NCBI GenBank assembly: GCA_004293645.1
Contig: REAB01000073.1
Span: forward strand, 1-57,287
Length of the DNA: 57,287 nt
Origin: Cytophagia bacterium
GTDB lineage: Bacteria > Bacteroidota > Bacteroidia > Cytophagales > Spirosomataceae
Direction of reading: 5' to 3'
The notes under the pieces were generated by a model, which made no database searches, was not told the DNA's origin, and saw only the letters and a program-made list of their open reading frames with translations. The translations under genes were made by a program, and so were the position numbers. This document shows, in pieces, positions 8,110-15,681 of the stretch (its first letter is position 1; each line of letters begins with the position of its first letter).

Positions 8110-9462
8110 ATGACTTTTGAGCTAACCAAAGAATACGTCGAACGCATCGAAGTAGCCATCGAAGCCCGCGACGAGGCCACTTTGAAGGCCGAAATGGAAG
8201 AACTTTTTCCTGCCGACATCAACACGGTGCTTTACGAATTGAAACCCGAGGCAGCGCACTATTTGTTTACGCTCCTCGATACCGAGGTTGGGGCTGAGAT
8301 TTTGGCCAACATAGACGACCCCGCCGACCGCCGACAGTTTCTGGCCAATTTTTCGTCGGCTGAAATCACGCATTACATCGAGCTTTTTGACTCTGACGAT
8401 GCCGCCGATTTGCTCAAAGAACAGTCTATTAAAGTCCGCGAAGAAGTCATTGCCCTGCTCAAAGACCGCGAACAAGCCCGTTTTATCCTCGACCTCCTCC
8501 CCTACGATGAAGACGTAGCGGGCGGTTTGATGCAAAAAGAATTGGTAAAAGCCAACGTCAATTGGACGGTAAATGAGTGCATCGAAGAAATTAGAAAACA
8601 AGCCGAAGACGTAGAAAAGGTCTATGCAGTTTACGTAATAGACGACAATCAAACGCTGCTGGGACTGGTGTCGCTCAAAAACTTGGTGTTGGCCCGTAAA
8701 AACACCAAAATAGGCACTATTTTCGACGACGACATTTTGTACGTAGAAACCTACCGCCCAGTCGAAGAGGTCGTAGAAATTATGCAACGCCACGACTTAG
8801 ACGCTATTCCAGTGGTGAATGTACAAAAACGCCTCTTGGGGCGCATTACCATTGACGACGTAATAGACGTAATTACCGAAAAAGCCGAGGAGGATATTCA
8901 GGCCATTGCGGGTATTACGGGCGAAGTAGAAGAAGACGATACCGTTTGGGCGCAGGCCAAAGCCCGCTTGCCCTGGTTGCTGGTGGGCGTGGCAGGTAGC
9001 TTAATGGCAGCCACCGTGATTCGTAGTTTTGAGGGCGAACTGGGTAAAGTGGCCGCCTTGGCCATGTTTATCCCCATCATGGGCAGTACGGGCGGCAACG
9101 TGGGTATTCAAACTGCCTCGCTCATTGTGCAAACCCTGTCCGACAAGTCGGGCTTGGAAATAAGTTGGAAAGAACGCCTCCGCAAAGTAGTACTCATTGC
9201 CATTCTCAACGGCCTCATTATCGGGCTTTTGGCAGGACTCTACGTGTGGGTTTCTAACGAAACAGCGTTATTTTGGGTCGTTTCACTGTCGCTTTTGGCC
9301 GTAGTTTTGTTGGCATCTTTCATGGGAACAATTACCCCCCTCCTACTCAACCGCATTGGCATCAATCCCGCTATTGCTTCTGGGCCCTTTATCACCACCG
9401 CCAACGACCTCGTGGGCATTGGTACTTACTTTTTGATTGCCCATTATTTATTAAAAATGTAA
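8110..9462 (+). CDS. mgtE: Magnesium transporter MgtE
   Basis: A 450-residue Mg2+ channel/transporter of the MgtE family. Order: N-terminal superhelical MgtE_N domain at about 10-130, paired CBS domains at about 137-255 (the cytoplasmic Mg2+ sensor), a connecting helix, and five membrane spans from about 288 onwards, with the family hallmarks GSTGGNVGIQ at 325-334 and the ITTANDLVGIG block near the C-terminus. The ATG at 8110 is chosen over an in-frame TTG at 8098, which lies inside the heptad repeats. No Shine-Dalgarno sequence is seen, as is usual in Bacteroidota. Sits 69 nt after rsmA, possibly co-transcribed. Confidence 0.95.
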   Translation: MTFELTKEYVERIEVAIEARDEATLKAEMEELFPADINTVLYELKPEAAHYLFTLLDTEVGAEILANIDDPADRRQFLANFSSAEITHYIELFDSDDAADLLKEQSIKVREEVIALLKDREQARFILDLLPYDEDVAGGLMQKELVKANVNWTVNECIEEIRKQAEDVEKVYAVYVIDDNQTLLGLVSLKNLVLARKNTKIGTIFDDDILYVETYRPVEEVVEIMQRHDLDAIPVVNVQKRLLGRITIDDVIDVITEKAEEDIQAIAGITGEVEEDDTVWAQAKARLPWLLVGVAGSLMAATVIRSFEGELGKVAALAMFIPIMGSTGGNVGIQTASLIVQTLSDKSGLEISWKERLRKVVLIAILNGLIIGLLAGLYVWVSNETALFWVVSLSLLAVVLLASFMGTITPLLLNRIGINPAIASGPFITTANDLVGIGTYFLIAHYLLKM

Positions 9463-9528
9463 GCAATACTCGAAATATTTCTTTCGTAACCAGTTGGTTT
9501 GAAACAACTTATTTTCCAAAAATAGACA

Positions 9529-9563
9529 GTGGACTATGGACTGCAAACTGTGAACTATTCAAA
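9529..9563. repeat. Heptad-repeat tract between mgtE and prmC
   Basis: Seven-bp units ending in ACT (GTGGACT, ATGGACT, then GCAAACT and GTGAACT) fill the convergent gap and overlap the stop codon of prmC at 9559. Confidence 0.6.
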
Positions 9564-10419
9564 ACTGTGCCTTCACAATACGGTCTTTGCCGTTAATGTC
9601 TTGCACAATCTGCACTTGGGTAAACCCTTTTTCAAGAAACAGGGCTTTGGTAGCTGCCCCAAAATGCTCGTTTATTTCAACGTAGCAAGCACCTGCTGGT
9701 TTGAGGTGCGTTTGGCAAAAGTCAGCAATGGCGCGGTAAAACAACAACGGGTCTTGGTCTTCTACAAACAATGCCAAATGCGGTTCAAAGCGCAACACGT
9801 TGGGTTCCATGCTGTTGGCTTCGGCGTAAGTAACGTAGGGCGGATTGCTCACTACGCAGTCAAAACGTTCGTCGGTTTGGCTGGCTGGGTTCAAAATGTC
9901 GAACATTTCAAATTGGGCATCGGCCAGCAGTTCGCGGGCATTTTCGCGGGCTACGCGCAGTGCTACCTCCGACACGTCCCATCCTTTCACGCGGGCGTGG
10001 GGCAAAAAGCGGTCGAGCGCAATGGCAATACAACCGCTGCCCGTGCCTATGTCCACAATCCTAATTTTTTGATCGGGGTCTTCTGAAGAGTCTTTTACCA
10101 CCAGCCGCACCAATTCTTCGGTTTCGGGGCGTGGTATCAACACCGACGGCGACACTTTGAAGGTCAAACCACAAAATTCAGCCGCTCCAATAATGTGCTG
10201 AACGGGTTCATTTTTGTTGAGCCTCGCTATCACCGCGTCCCAGTCGGGTTGGCGGCTGTTGGCGGGTAGCGGCTTATCTACGAGTATATCCACATTGCGA
10301 AGTCGTAAATAGTGCGCCAACAACATAAACGCAATGGCTTTCATCTCTTTTGGAGGATAAGCTATCACGTTGGTAATCAAATAATTAAAAAGCGGTTTGG
10401 CTGAAATAAAACTTTTCAT
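9559..10419 (-). CDS. prmC: Peptide chain release factor N5-glutamine methyltransferase
   Basis: PrmC (HemK), which methylates the GGQ glutamine of release factors RF1 and RF2. At 286 residues it has normal length. Seen: the N-terminal helical substrate-binding region including EPVQHIIGAAEFCGL, the PRPETEELV motif, SAM motif IVDIGTGSGCIAIAL and the catalytic NPPY in VVSNPPYVTY. It lies 4 nt after a small membrane protein gene at the far end of the respiratory supercluster, so it may be read from that transcript. Its 3' end overlaps a heptad-repeat tract. Confidence 0.95.
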   Translation of the reverse strand: MKSFISAKPLFNYLITNVIAYPPKEMKAIAFMLLAHYLRLRNVDILVDKPLPANSRQPDWDAVIARLNKNEPVQHIIGAAEFCGLTFKVSPSVLIPRPETEELVRLVVKDSSEDPDQKIRIVDIGTGSGCIAIALDRFLPHARVKGWDVSEVALRVARENARELLADAQFEMFDILNPASQTDERFDCVVSNPPYVTYAEANSMEPNVLRFEPHLALFVEDQDPLLFYRAIADFCQTHLKPAGACYVEINEHFGAATKALFLEKGFTQVQIVQDINGKDRIVKAQF

Positions 10420-10423
10420 TGGT

Positions 10424-10696
10424 TTAGTTTTGCATGGCTTGACGCACGCGGGTTTGCACGGCTATCCGCTCGGCACGCAGTTTCTTGCTGTTGCGGTACC
10501 ACAAATAACCCACTACCGCCACCGCCAAATACGGAAACACAAACAAGTACAAAATGCCCCCGTTCAAACCGTTGGCAATCACGTTTCGGCCTGTACTCAT
10601 GTTAGATTCTACCGAGCCTCGACACATGGCGCACTGCGCCACACTCACCCCGTGCGTTAATATCCAAAAGCCCGCTATCAACAATATTTTTTTCAT
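10424..10696 (-). CDS. Small CxxC membrane protein of the oxidase cluster
   Basis: A 90-residue protein. It begins with a signal-like segment (MKKILLIAGFWILTHGVSVAQ) directly followed by CAMCRG, a CxxC pair expected to face the periplasm, and has one membrane span at about 48-67 with a basic cytoplasmic tail (KKLRAERIAVQTRVRQ). I do not recognise a named family; similar short CAMCR proteins occur in Bacteroidota near cytochrome oxidase genes, which fits the position here after the DUF420 gene. A role in heme or copper handling is a guess. The gap to prmC is only 4 nt. Confidence 0.7.
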   Translation of the reverse strand: MKKILLIAGFWILTHGVSVAQCAMCRGSVESNMSTGRNVIANGLNGGILYLFVFPYLAVAVVGYLWYRNSKKLRAERIAVQTRVRQAMQN

Positions 10697-10754
10697 AATC
10701 GCCTCTATATAAAACGTTTACCTCTAATCTTACGCCTTTCCCTTGTAGCAACGC

Positions 10755-10796
10755 CACTTAAACCTTTCCACTTTCCACTTAAACCTTTTCACTTAT
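10755..10796. repeat. Heptad-repeat tract at the 3' end of the DUF420 gene
   Basis: Six 7-bp units in register, alternating CACTTAA, ACCTTTC and close variants. The tract runs over the stop codon of the DUF420 gene at 10789. Read on the minus strand it is purine-rich and resembles the GGTTAAA/GGGGAAR part of the rsmA insert. Confidence 0.75.
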
Positions 10797-11331
10797 AATA
10801 AGGGCTTATCATCAAATAAACAATCACACCCGTGGTACTCACGTAAAGCCAAATGGGATAAGCCCATCTTACCACTTTTTTGTGACGTGCAATCTGGTTA
10901 CTCAGCGCAAAATAAATGGCTCTCAGCACAAACCAAACTACCCCAATTGAAAGCACAATGTGCGATACCAACAAAAAATAATAAATGGGCCGAATCAAAC
11001 CTTCTCCTTCAAAAGAAGTAGATTCATTGGTAAGATGATACAACACATAACTCACCAAAAATACCGCCCCCAGCAAAAACGAAATACTCATCATGCGGCG
11101 GTGCGCTTTTACGTTTTTTTGTTTGATAAAATACAACCCAACCAACAAAGTCAAAGCAGTAGTCGAATTGATGATGGCATTCAAATGGGGCAAAACTTTC
11201 GTCCAAGCGCCCAAATCTACCTTTGGAATGCGCGGGTTTAATAAAATAGCCACTACAATAGGAATAAGCACCGCAATAACGTTGATTATCTTATCGTATT
11301 TTTTGTCTTGTGGCAGCAACGCTGTGTTCAT
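10789..11331 (-). CDS. DUF420 (CtaM-like) membrane protein
   Basis: A 180-residue integral membrane protein of the DUF420 family, with about five spans (near 17-32, 48-68, 80-102, 117-140 and 157-175) and conserved histidines in HLNAIINS, KAHRRMM and VSHIVLS. Family members sit in cytochrome oxidase operons; the related CtaM of Bacillota is needed for maturation of aa3-type oxidase, so an assembly role is likely but inferred. It follows the SCO-like gene by 17 nt. The C-terminal codons lie in a heptad-repeat tract, so the end of the protein may differ between strains. Confidence 0.85.
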   Translation of the reverse strand: MNTALLPQDKKYDKIINVIAVLIPIVVAILLNPRIPKVDLGAWTKVLPHLNAIINSTTALTLLVGLYFIKQKNVKAHRRMMSISFLLGAVFLVSYVLYHLTNESTSFEGEGLIRPIYYFLLVSHIVLSIGVVWFVLRAIYFALSNQIARHKKVVRWAYPIWLYVSTTGVIVYLMISPYYK

Positions 11332-11348
11332 CTGTCTTTGTTTTTTTA

Positions 11349-12023
11349 TTATCGTTTAGAAACTATATCCAACAGCACCATCACTTCGGCGCGTAATCGG
11401 TCTATTTCGAGCGGGTCGAGGCCATCATAAACGCCCCGAATGTAGCCCTCTGGGTCTATCAATAATAACTTACTACTGGGCAAAAAGGTTTCTAACGAAA
11501 CCGTCGATTTATCCAAAAATGGCAATTTATACTCTGCTTTTGCCAATCGTTCCAAAGCCCGCGAGTCGCCCGTCAAAAACAACCACTTCCCTGTTTTGGT
11601 GGCATATTGCTGCTCATATTTTTTCAAAACCGCTACGCTATCATTCCTTGTATCAACCCCATGCGACAAAATTAGCACGCTCGGCTCATTGAAAAACTCA
11701 TTGTTGATGCGCGACAGCGACAGCGTCAAACGGCGACTAACTGAGTCGTCGCTTGTACTAAAAAAGTGCGCAATGTAGATTTTATTTTTGGTCAAAGCCT
11801 CCGTAACGATTCGCCCATTTTGGTCCATCAAACTAAACGGTGGTATTTGGCAAAACACAGTATCTTTTCCATTTTTCATCACCGAACCCGTTGAATCTAA
11901 CTTGGGAGCATAATAAGGTAATTTGAAATGATTTTCGGCAAACAGGTGCAGAAATATAAAAATAAAGACTGGCAATGCCAATAAAACTATCAGCACGCCA
12001 GCCTTCTTAAATTTTTGATTCAT
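11349..12023 (-). CDS. SCO1/SenC-like thioredoxin-fold protein without the copper motif
   Basis: A 224-residue protein with an N-terminal membrane anchor (about 8-28) and a periplasmic SCO1/SenC-type thioredoxin fold: IPPFSLMDQNGRIVT at 60-74, IYIAHFFSTS at 82-91, a DTRNDSVAVLKKY segment matching the usual DPENDTPEVLKKY, and LLLIDPEGYIRGVYDG near 186-201. SCO proteins deliver copper to the CuA site of oxidase subunit II. Here the CxxxC pair is replaced (Asp92 and Ser96 by alignment) and the third ligand histidine is missing from its place near 182. It is therefore unlikely to bind copper in the normal way. Starts 1 nt after the subunit IV stop. Confidence 0.8.
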   Translation of the reverse strand: MNQKFKKAGVLIVLLALPVFIFIFLHLFAENHFKLPYYAPKLDSTGSVMKNGKDTVFCQIPPFSLMDQNGRIVTEALTKNKIYIAHFFSTSDDSVSRRLTLSLSRINNEFFNEPSVLILSHGVDTRNDSVAVLKKYEQQYATKTGKWLFLTGDSRALERLAKAEYKLPFLDKSTVSLETFLPSSKLLLIDPEGYIRGVYDGLDPLEIDRLRAEVMVLLDIVSKR

Positions 12024-12024
12024 G

Positions 12025-12348
12025 TTATCTTAAATCGAAAATAGAGCCGCCTTCCATCATCAAGGCCAATAACAACCAAACAACAAAAATGCAAGGCAAC
12101 AAAATAACCCAAATCAACGATTTTACTTCGTGCTTCAGGTGCATAAATTCACCCACAATATAAAATGCTTTGATGATGGTCATGCCCACAAAAATAGCTA
12201 CTTTCAAACCACCTGCTGGCACAAAAAAAGCAACTACGAACTCAATGGCTGTCAATATCAACAGAATCCAGAAGGTTCTCCAAATCAATTTACGCTGCGC
12301 AGCGCCACCGTCCGATGGGCCATGTGCGTGATCGTGTACGTCTGACAT
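12025..12348 (-). CDS. Cytochrome c oxidase subunit IV
   Basis: A 107-residue protein with a His-rich N-terminus (DVHDHAHGPSDGG) and three membrane spans (about 26-44, 49-68 and 80-99), matching the bacterial COX4/CyoD-like small subunit. The FVGMTIIKAFYIVGEFMHLK segment is typical. It stabilises the oxidase complex in the inner membrane. It lies 22 nt after the second subunit III gene and directly before the SCO-like gene. Confidence 0.88.
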   Translation of the reverse strand: MSDVHDHAHGPSDGGAAQRKLIWRTFWILLILTAIEFVVAFFVPAGGLKVAIFVGMTIIKAFYIVGEFMHLKHEVKSLIWVILLPCIFVVWLLLALMMEGGSIFDLR

Positions 12349-12370
12349 ATCTCTAAAAATTTAAGGAAGG

Positions 12371-13135
12371 TTAAACCAAATAAAAGAACGTAAATACAAA
12401 TACCCACACCAAATCTACGAAGTGCCAGTACAAACCAACTTTTTCTACCATTTCGTAGTGTCCACGGCGGTCGTAAGCCCCAAAGGCGGCGCGGTAAAAA
12501 ATCAAGATATTCAACAACACTCCGCTCAATACGTGCGTGCCGTGGAAACCCGTAATAAAGAAGAAGAAATCGGCAAAAGCCGCAGGCCCGTACTGATTTT
12601 GAGCTAAATTAGCCCCAAAAATAGTTTGCTTCACCTTCACTCCATCTACAATTTGCTCCATAATTGTACCCGTATCAGTACCGTTTATGAAGTGTGTCCA
12701 CTCCCAAGCTTGGCAACCCAAAAACGTGGCTCCGCCCAAAATAGTCCAAAGCATGTATTTCTCTACGTTGGCACGGTCCATGCGGTGTCCTGCTTCTACG
12801 GCCAATACCATCGTTACACTACTAAAAATCAAGATGAAAGTCATCAAACCCACAAACACCAACGGCAACGCAACACCGTGAAAAAACGGAAAGGCATCAA
12901 AAATCTTTTCGGGAATAGGCCAATAGGTATTAGAAGAAACAAAGTCGGCAGCTTTTCCCACATACGACGGAAAGCTAAACCGAACCAGTCCGTAAGAAAC
13001 CAGCAAAGCCGAGAACGTAAATGTGTCAGAAATCAGGAAGAACCACATCATCAGTTTGCCATAACTGGCTCTCATTGGTTCGACACCTCCCTTCCACAGG
13101 TTTTTGTCTAAAGTAGTTGTTGCAGTAGTTGCCAT
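12371..13135 (-). CDS. coxC: Cytochrome c oxidase subunit III (longer copy)
   Basis: A 254-residue heme-copper oxidase subunit III with seven predicted spans. Typical elements are KLMMWFFLISDTFTFSALL near the start, the GHRMDR connection, GFHGTHVLSGVLL and the closing YWHFVDLVWVFVFTFFY. It carries no cofactor; it supports proton uptake and stability of the subunit I core. It is the second of two adjacent subunit III genes; this pairing is usual in Bacteroidota oxidase operons. Confidence 0.93.
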   Translation of the reverse strand: MATTATTTLDKNLWKGGVEPMRASYGKLMMWFFLISDTFTFSALLVSYGLVRFSFPSYVGKAADFVSSNTYWPIPEKIFDAFPFFHGVALPLVFVGLMTFILIFSSVTMVLAVEAGHRMDRANVEKYMLWTILGGATFLGCQAWEWTHFINGTDTGTIMEQIVDGVKVKQTIFGANLAQNQYGPAAFADFFFFITGFHGTHVLSGVLLNILIFYRAAFGAYDRRGHYEMVEKVGLYWHFVDLVWVFVFTFFYLV

Positions 13136-13165
13136 TTGGTATGAATGGTAATGTATAAAAAAGAG

Positions 13166-13756
13166 TTAACGGAAATACAGTAAAAATACGAATAAATAAA
13201 TCCAAAGTATGTCTAAAAAATGCCAATATGTAGCACAAATCGAAATACGTCTGAGGTTTTTGGCGTGTATTTGCATTTGGAATGCCGCTGTAAAAGCCAC
13301 ACAAAGTACAATAAGGCCAGTTATTAAGTGTGCACCGTGTAAAAACGTAAATACATAAAAGAACGAACCTGCTGGATTGCCCACAAAATATACATTTTGC
13401 TTTACTAAATCCTTCCAACCTTCAAACTGCATCCACAAAAACACCAAACCCAACGCAAAAGTAATAGAAATTGCGGTTTTCAGCACCGAAAAGTTATCTT
13501 TTTTTGCAGCCAAATACGCAATGTGCATCGAAATACTACTTACAACCAGCACAACAGTACTGTAAGAAAAAATAATGGGAACCGTAAATTCCAACCAATT
13601 GCCCTCCGCACGCCGCACCAAATAAGCACTGGTTTGTGAAGCAAAAAGCATGATAATAGAGACAATAAAGAGCCAAAGAATAAATTTCTTCGGGTCCATT
13701 GACAGCGTTTCTTGCGGTTGTTCTTCCGCCAAATTCAAGTTTTTTAAATGTTCCAT
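13166..13756 (-). CDS. Cytochrome c oxidase subunit III (shorter copy)
   Basis: A 196-residue heme-copper oxidase subunit III homologue with five spans. Seen: DPKKFILWLFIVSIIMLFAS, YLVRRAEGNW, HGAHLITGLIVL and the final YWHFLDILWIYLFVFLLYF. It lacks the first two helices of the seven-helix form, as quinol-oxidase-like subunit III proteins do. It begins 5 nt after ctaB and precedes the longer copy by 30 nt. Confidence 0.92.
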   Translation of the reverse strand: MEHLKNLNLAEEQPQETLSMDPKKFILWLFIVSIIMLFASQTSAYLVRRAEGNWLEFTVPIIFSYSTVVLVVSSISMHIAYLAAKKDNFSVLKTAISITFALGLVFLWMQFEGWKDLVKQNVYFVGNPAGSFFYVFTFLHGAHLITGLIVLCVAFTAAFQMQIHAKNLRRISICATYWHFLDILWIYLFVFLLYFR

Positions 13757-13761
13757 GCTAT

Positions 13762-14655
13762 TTAGATTTTATCCAACAAAAACGCAATTTGTACCACTGG
13801 TAAATAAACAAACGACCCAAACATGAGCTGTAAAGCCGCCTTATCGGTGCATTTGCGCATCAAATGAAAGGTTTGTATCAAAAATAAAACACCAAAAACG
13901 GTCGCTACAAAAGCCGAGTTAATGCCTGTCATACCCAAATAATAAGGCAGCCAGCTGACTGGTAACAAACAAATGGTGTAAATAATAATCTGGAAAGCTG
14001 TATTAATGTCTTTCTCGCCTTTGGCTGGCAGTAACTTAAAACCTGCTTTTCCGTAGTCTTCGTCAAGTACCCAAGCAATGGCCCAAAAGTGTGGAAACTG
14101 CCAAAAAAATTGAATGGCAAACAAAATCCCTGGTTCTAAACCAAAATGGTTGGTAGCTGCCACCCAACCAATCATGGGCGGAAAAGCTCCTGGCAAAGCA
14201 CCCACAAAAACGGCGATTGGCCCCACGCGCTTCAAAGGCGTGTAAACAAAACCATATAATATGAGCGACAAAACCGCCAACGCGCACGAACGCAAATTGA
14301 AGAAGAACGTGAAAATTAAAATTCCCGCCACAAACAACGCCAACCCAAAACCAATGGCTTCCTGCGATGTGAGCCGCCCACTGGGAAGAGGGCGGTCTTT
14401 GGTGCGTTTCATCAACTTGTCTAAGTCTTTCTCAATCAGTTGGTTAATAATATTGGCAGCTCCCGTAATGGTAAGCGATGCCAACAACATCATCACCAAA
14501 TTACTCCAAATTACTTTATCAACGCCCAAACTATAGCCAAAAACCGCCGAAAACGCAACCGTAGCACTGAGCCGAAACTTCAATAAATCAAAATAAGCCC
14601 TTGCTTTGAAAGCTATTGTGTTCGACCCTAAACTTTCCTCTTTTACAGCTATCAT
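13762..14655 (-). CDS. ctaB: Protoheme IX farnesyltransferase (heme O synthase)
   Basis: A 297-residue UbiA-superfamily prenyltransferase that adds a farnesyl group to heme B to make heme O, the first step towards heme A. Both Asp-rich elements are visible: NQLIEKDLDKLMKRTKDRPL at about 73-92 and the DEDYGKAGFKLLP segment at about 198-210. Nine membrane spans are predicted. It lies between ctaA (9 nt upstream) and the first subunit III gene (5 nt downstream), so heme A synthesis is coupled to oxidase expression. Confidence 0.95.
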   Translation of the reverse strand: MIAVKEESLGSNTIAFKARAYFDLLKFRLSATVAFSAVFGYSLGVDKVIWSNLVMMLLASLTITGAANIINQLIEKDLDKLMKRTKDRPLPSGRLTSQEAIGFGLALFVAGILIFTFFFNLRSCALAVLSLILYGFVYTPLKRVGPIAVFVGALPGAFPPMIGWVAATNHFGLEPGILFAIQFFWQFPHFWAIAWVLDEDYGKAGFKLLPAKGEKDINTAFQIIIYTICLLPVSWLPYYLGMTGINSAFVATVFGVLFLIQTFHLMRKCTDKAALQLMFGSFVYLPVVQIAFLLDKI

Positions 14656-14664
14656 TTCTTCATC

Positions 14665-15681
14665 TCAATAAGTTTGCAAATTGGACTCCAACACGTCGCT
14701 CTTCTTCAATAAACTTTCTGAATTGAGCAATAAAAAACCGACAAACTGTACCCCTACTGCCACAATTGCCAACGTCAAGTGAATGGGTTGGGCAAAAGCT
14801 GGCACACTCCAATAAGCCAGTACAATTCCCGTTGTTATTTCTACTACTATAATAACCAATAAAGCAGTCGTTAGTTTGCCCAAGAAGCCATTTATTGAAG
14901 TATTTTTTCTCAAAAAATAAATAAGACCGAGATGTAAGGACAAAATAATCAACGAAAAGGAACGATGCACGTAAAAACGATAATCTAACGCCCCAACCCA
15001 TTGGTCGCGGGCATCGTAGCCCATCGTTTTGATTACTTCGTCAATGGCCTCCCTCACTTGGGTTCCCATCACTATCTGTAAAAGCGACAACCCAATCACC
15101 CAACCAAAGTATTTATTCAAAAACGATTTATTAACCACTTTTTCTATCTGAATATTATGGACGTAAGAACGTGCGAGTACGTACAAAAGCACGAACACAA
15201 TTACAACCGCCACCATCATGTGGATAGTTACCATGACAGGTTTGAGTTCAAACGACACGACTTTTGACCCAAGCCAGCCCTGAAAACCCACCAGCACAAA
15301 GGCCAACAAACTCATGTAAAAAATGGGGCGATCTTTGCGCAAGAAAGGCACAGAAGCAAGTAGTGTTGCAAAAATGAGCAGCCCCGTAAACGCGCCGAAG
15401 AGACGATTGAGGTATTCTATCCAAGTTTTAGTAGCGTTGAACTCTACTTCACCTTTCAATTTTTCGCCGTAGATTACCTTATAATTAAAAGGAAGTTGAG
15501 ACTCCTCCGTAGGAGGAACCCAACTTCCAAAACATTGTGGCCAATCTGGACAACCCATTCCCGCCCCAGTACTTCTGACAATACCACCAACCAAAATGAG
15601 TAGATAAACTACCGCAACGGTTAGTAATGCCATGCGTTGAAACCAACGCGACTGATTAATGGGCAGTTCTGAATTGATCAT
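14665..15681 (-). CDS. ctaA: Heme A synthase (COX15/CtaA)
   Basis: A 338-residue membrane protein that oxidises the C8 methyl of heme O to the formyl group of heme A. Typical elements are GGIVRSTGAGMGCPDWPQC near the N-terminus (with the conserved cysteine pair), a GFQGWLGSKVVS segment, the histidine in VTIHMMVA, and HRSFSLIILSLH in the C-terminal half. About eight spans. Its start codon lies 26 nt inside the end of coxA in another frame, so the two are probably translationally coupled. Confidence 0.95.
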   Translation of the reverse strand: MINSELPINQSRWFQRMALLTVAVVYLLILVGGIVRSTGAGMGCPDWPQCFGSWVPPTEESQLPFNYKVIYGEKLKGEVEFNATKTWIEYLNRLFGAFTGLLIFATLLASVPFLRKDRPIFYMSLLAFVLVGFQGWLGSKVVSFELKPVMVTIHMMVAVVIVFVLLYVLARSYVHNIQIEKVVNKSFLNKYFGWVIGLSLLQIVMGTQVREAIDEVIKTMGYDARDQWVGALDYRFYVHRSFSLIILSLHLGLIYFLRKNTSINGFLGKLTTALLVIIVVEITTGIVLAYWSVPAFAQPIHLTLAIVAVGVQFVGFLLLNSESLLKKSDVLESNLQTY

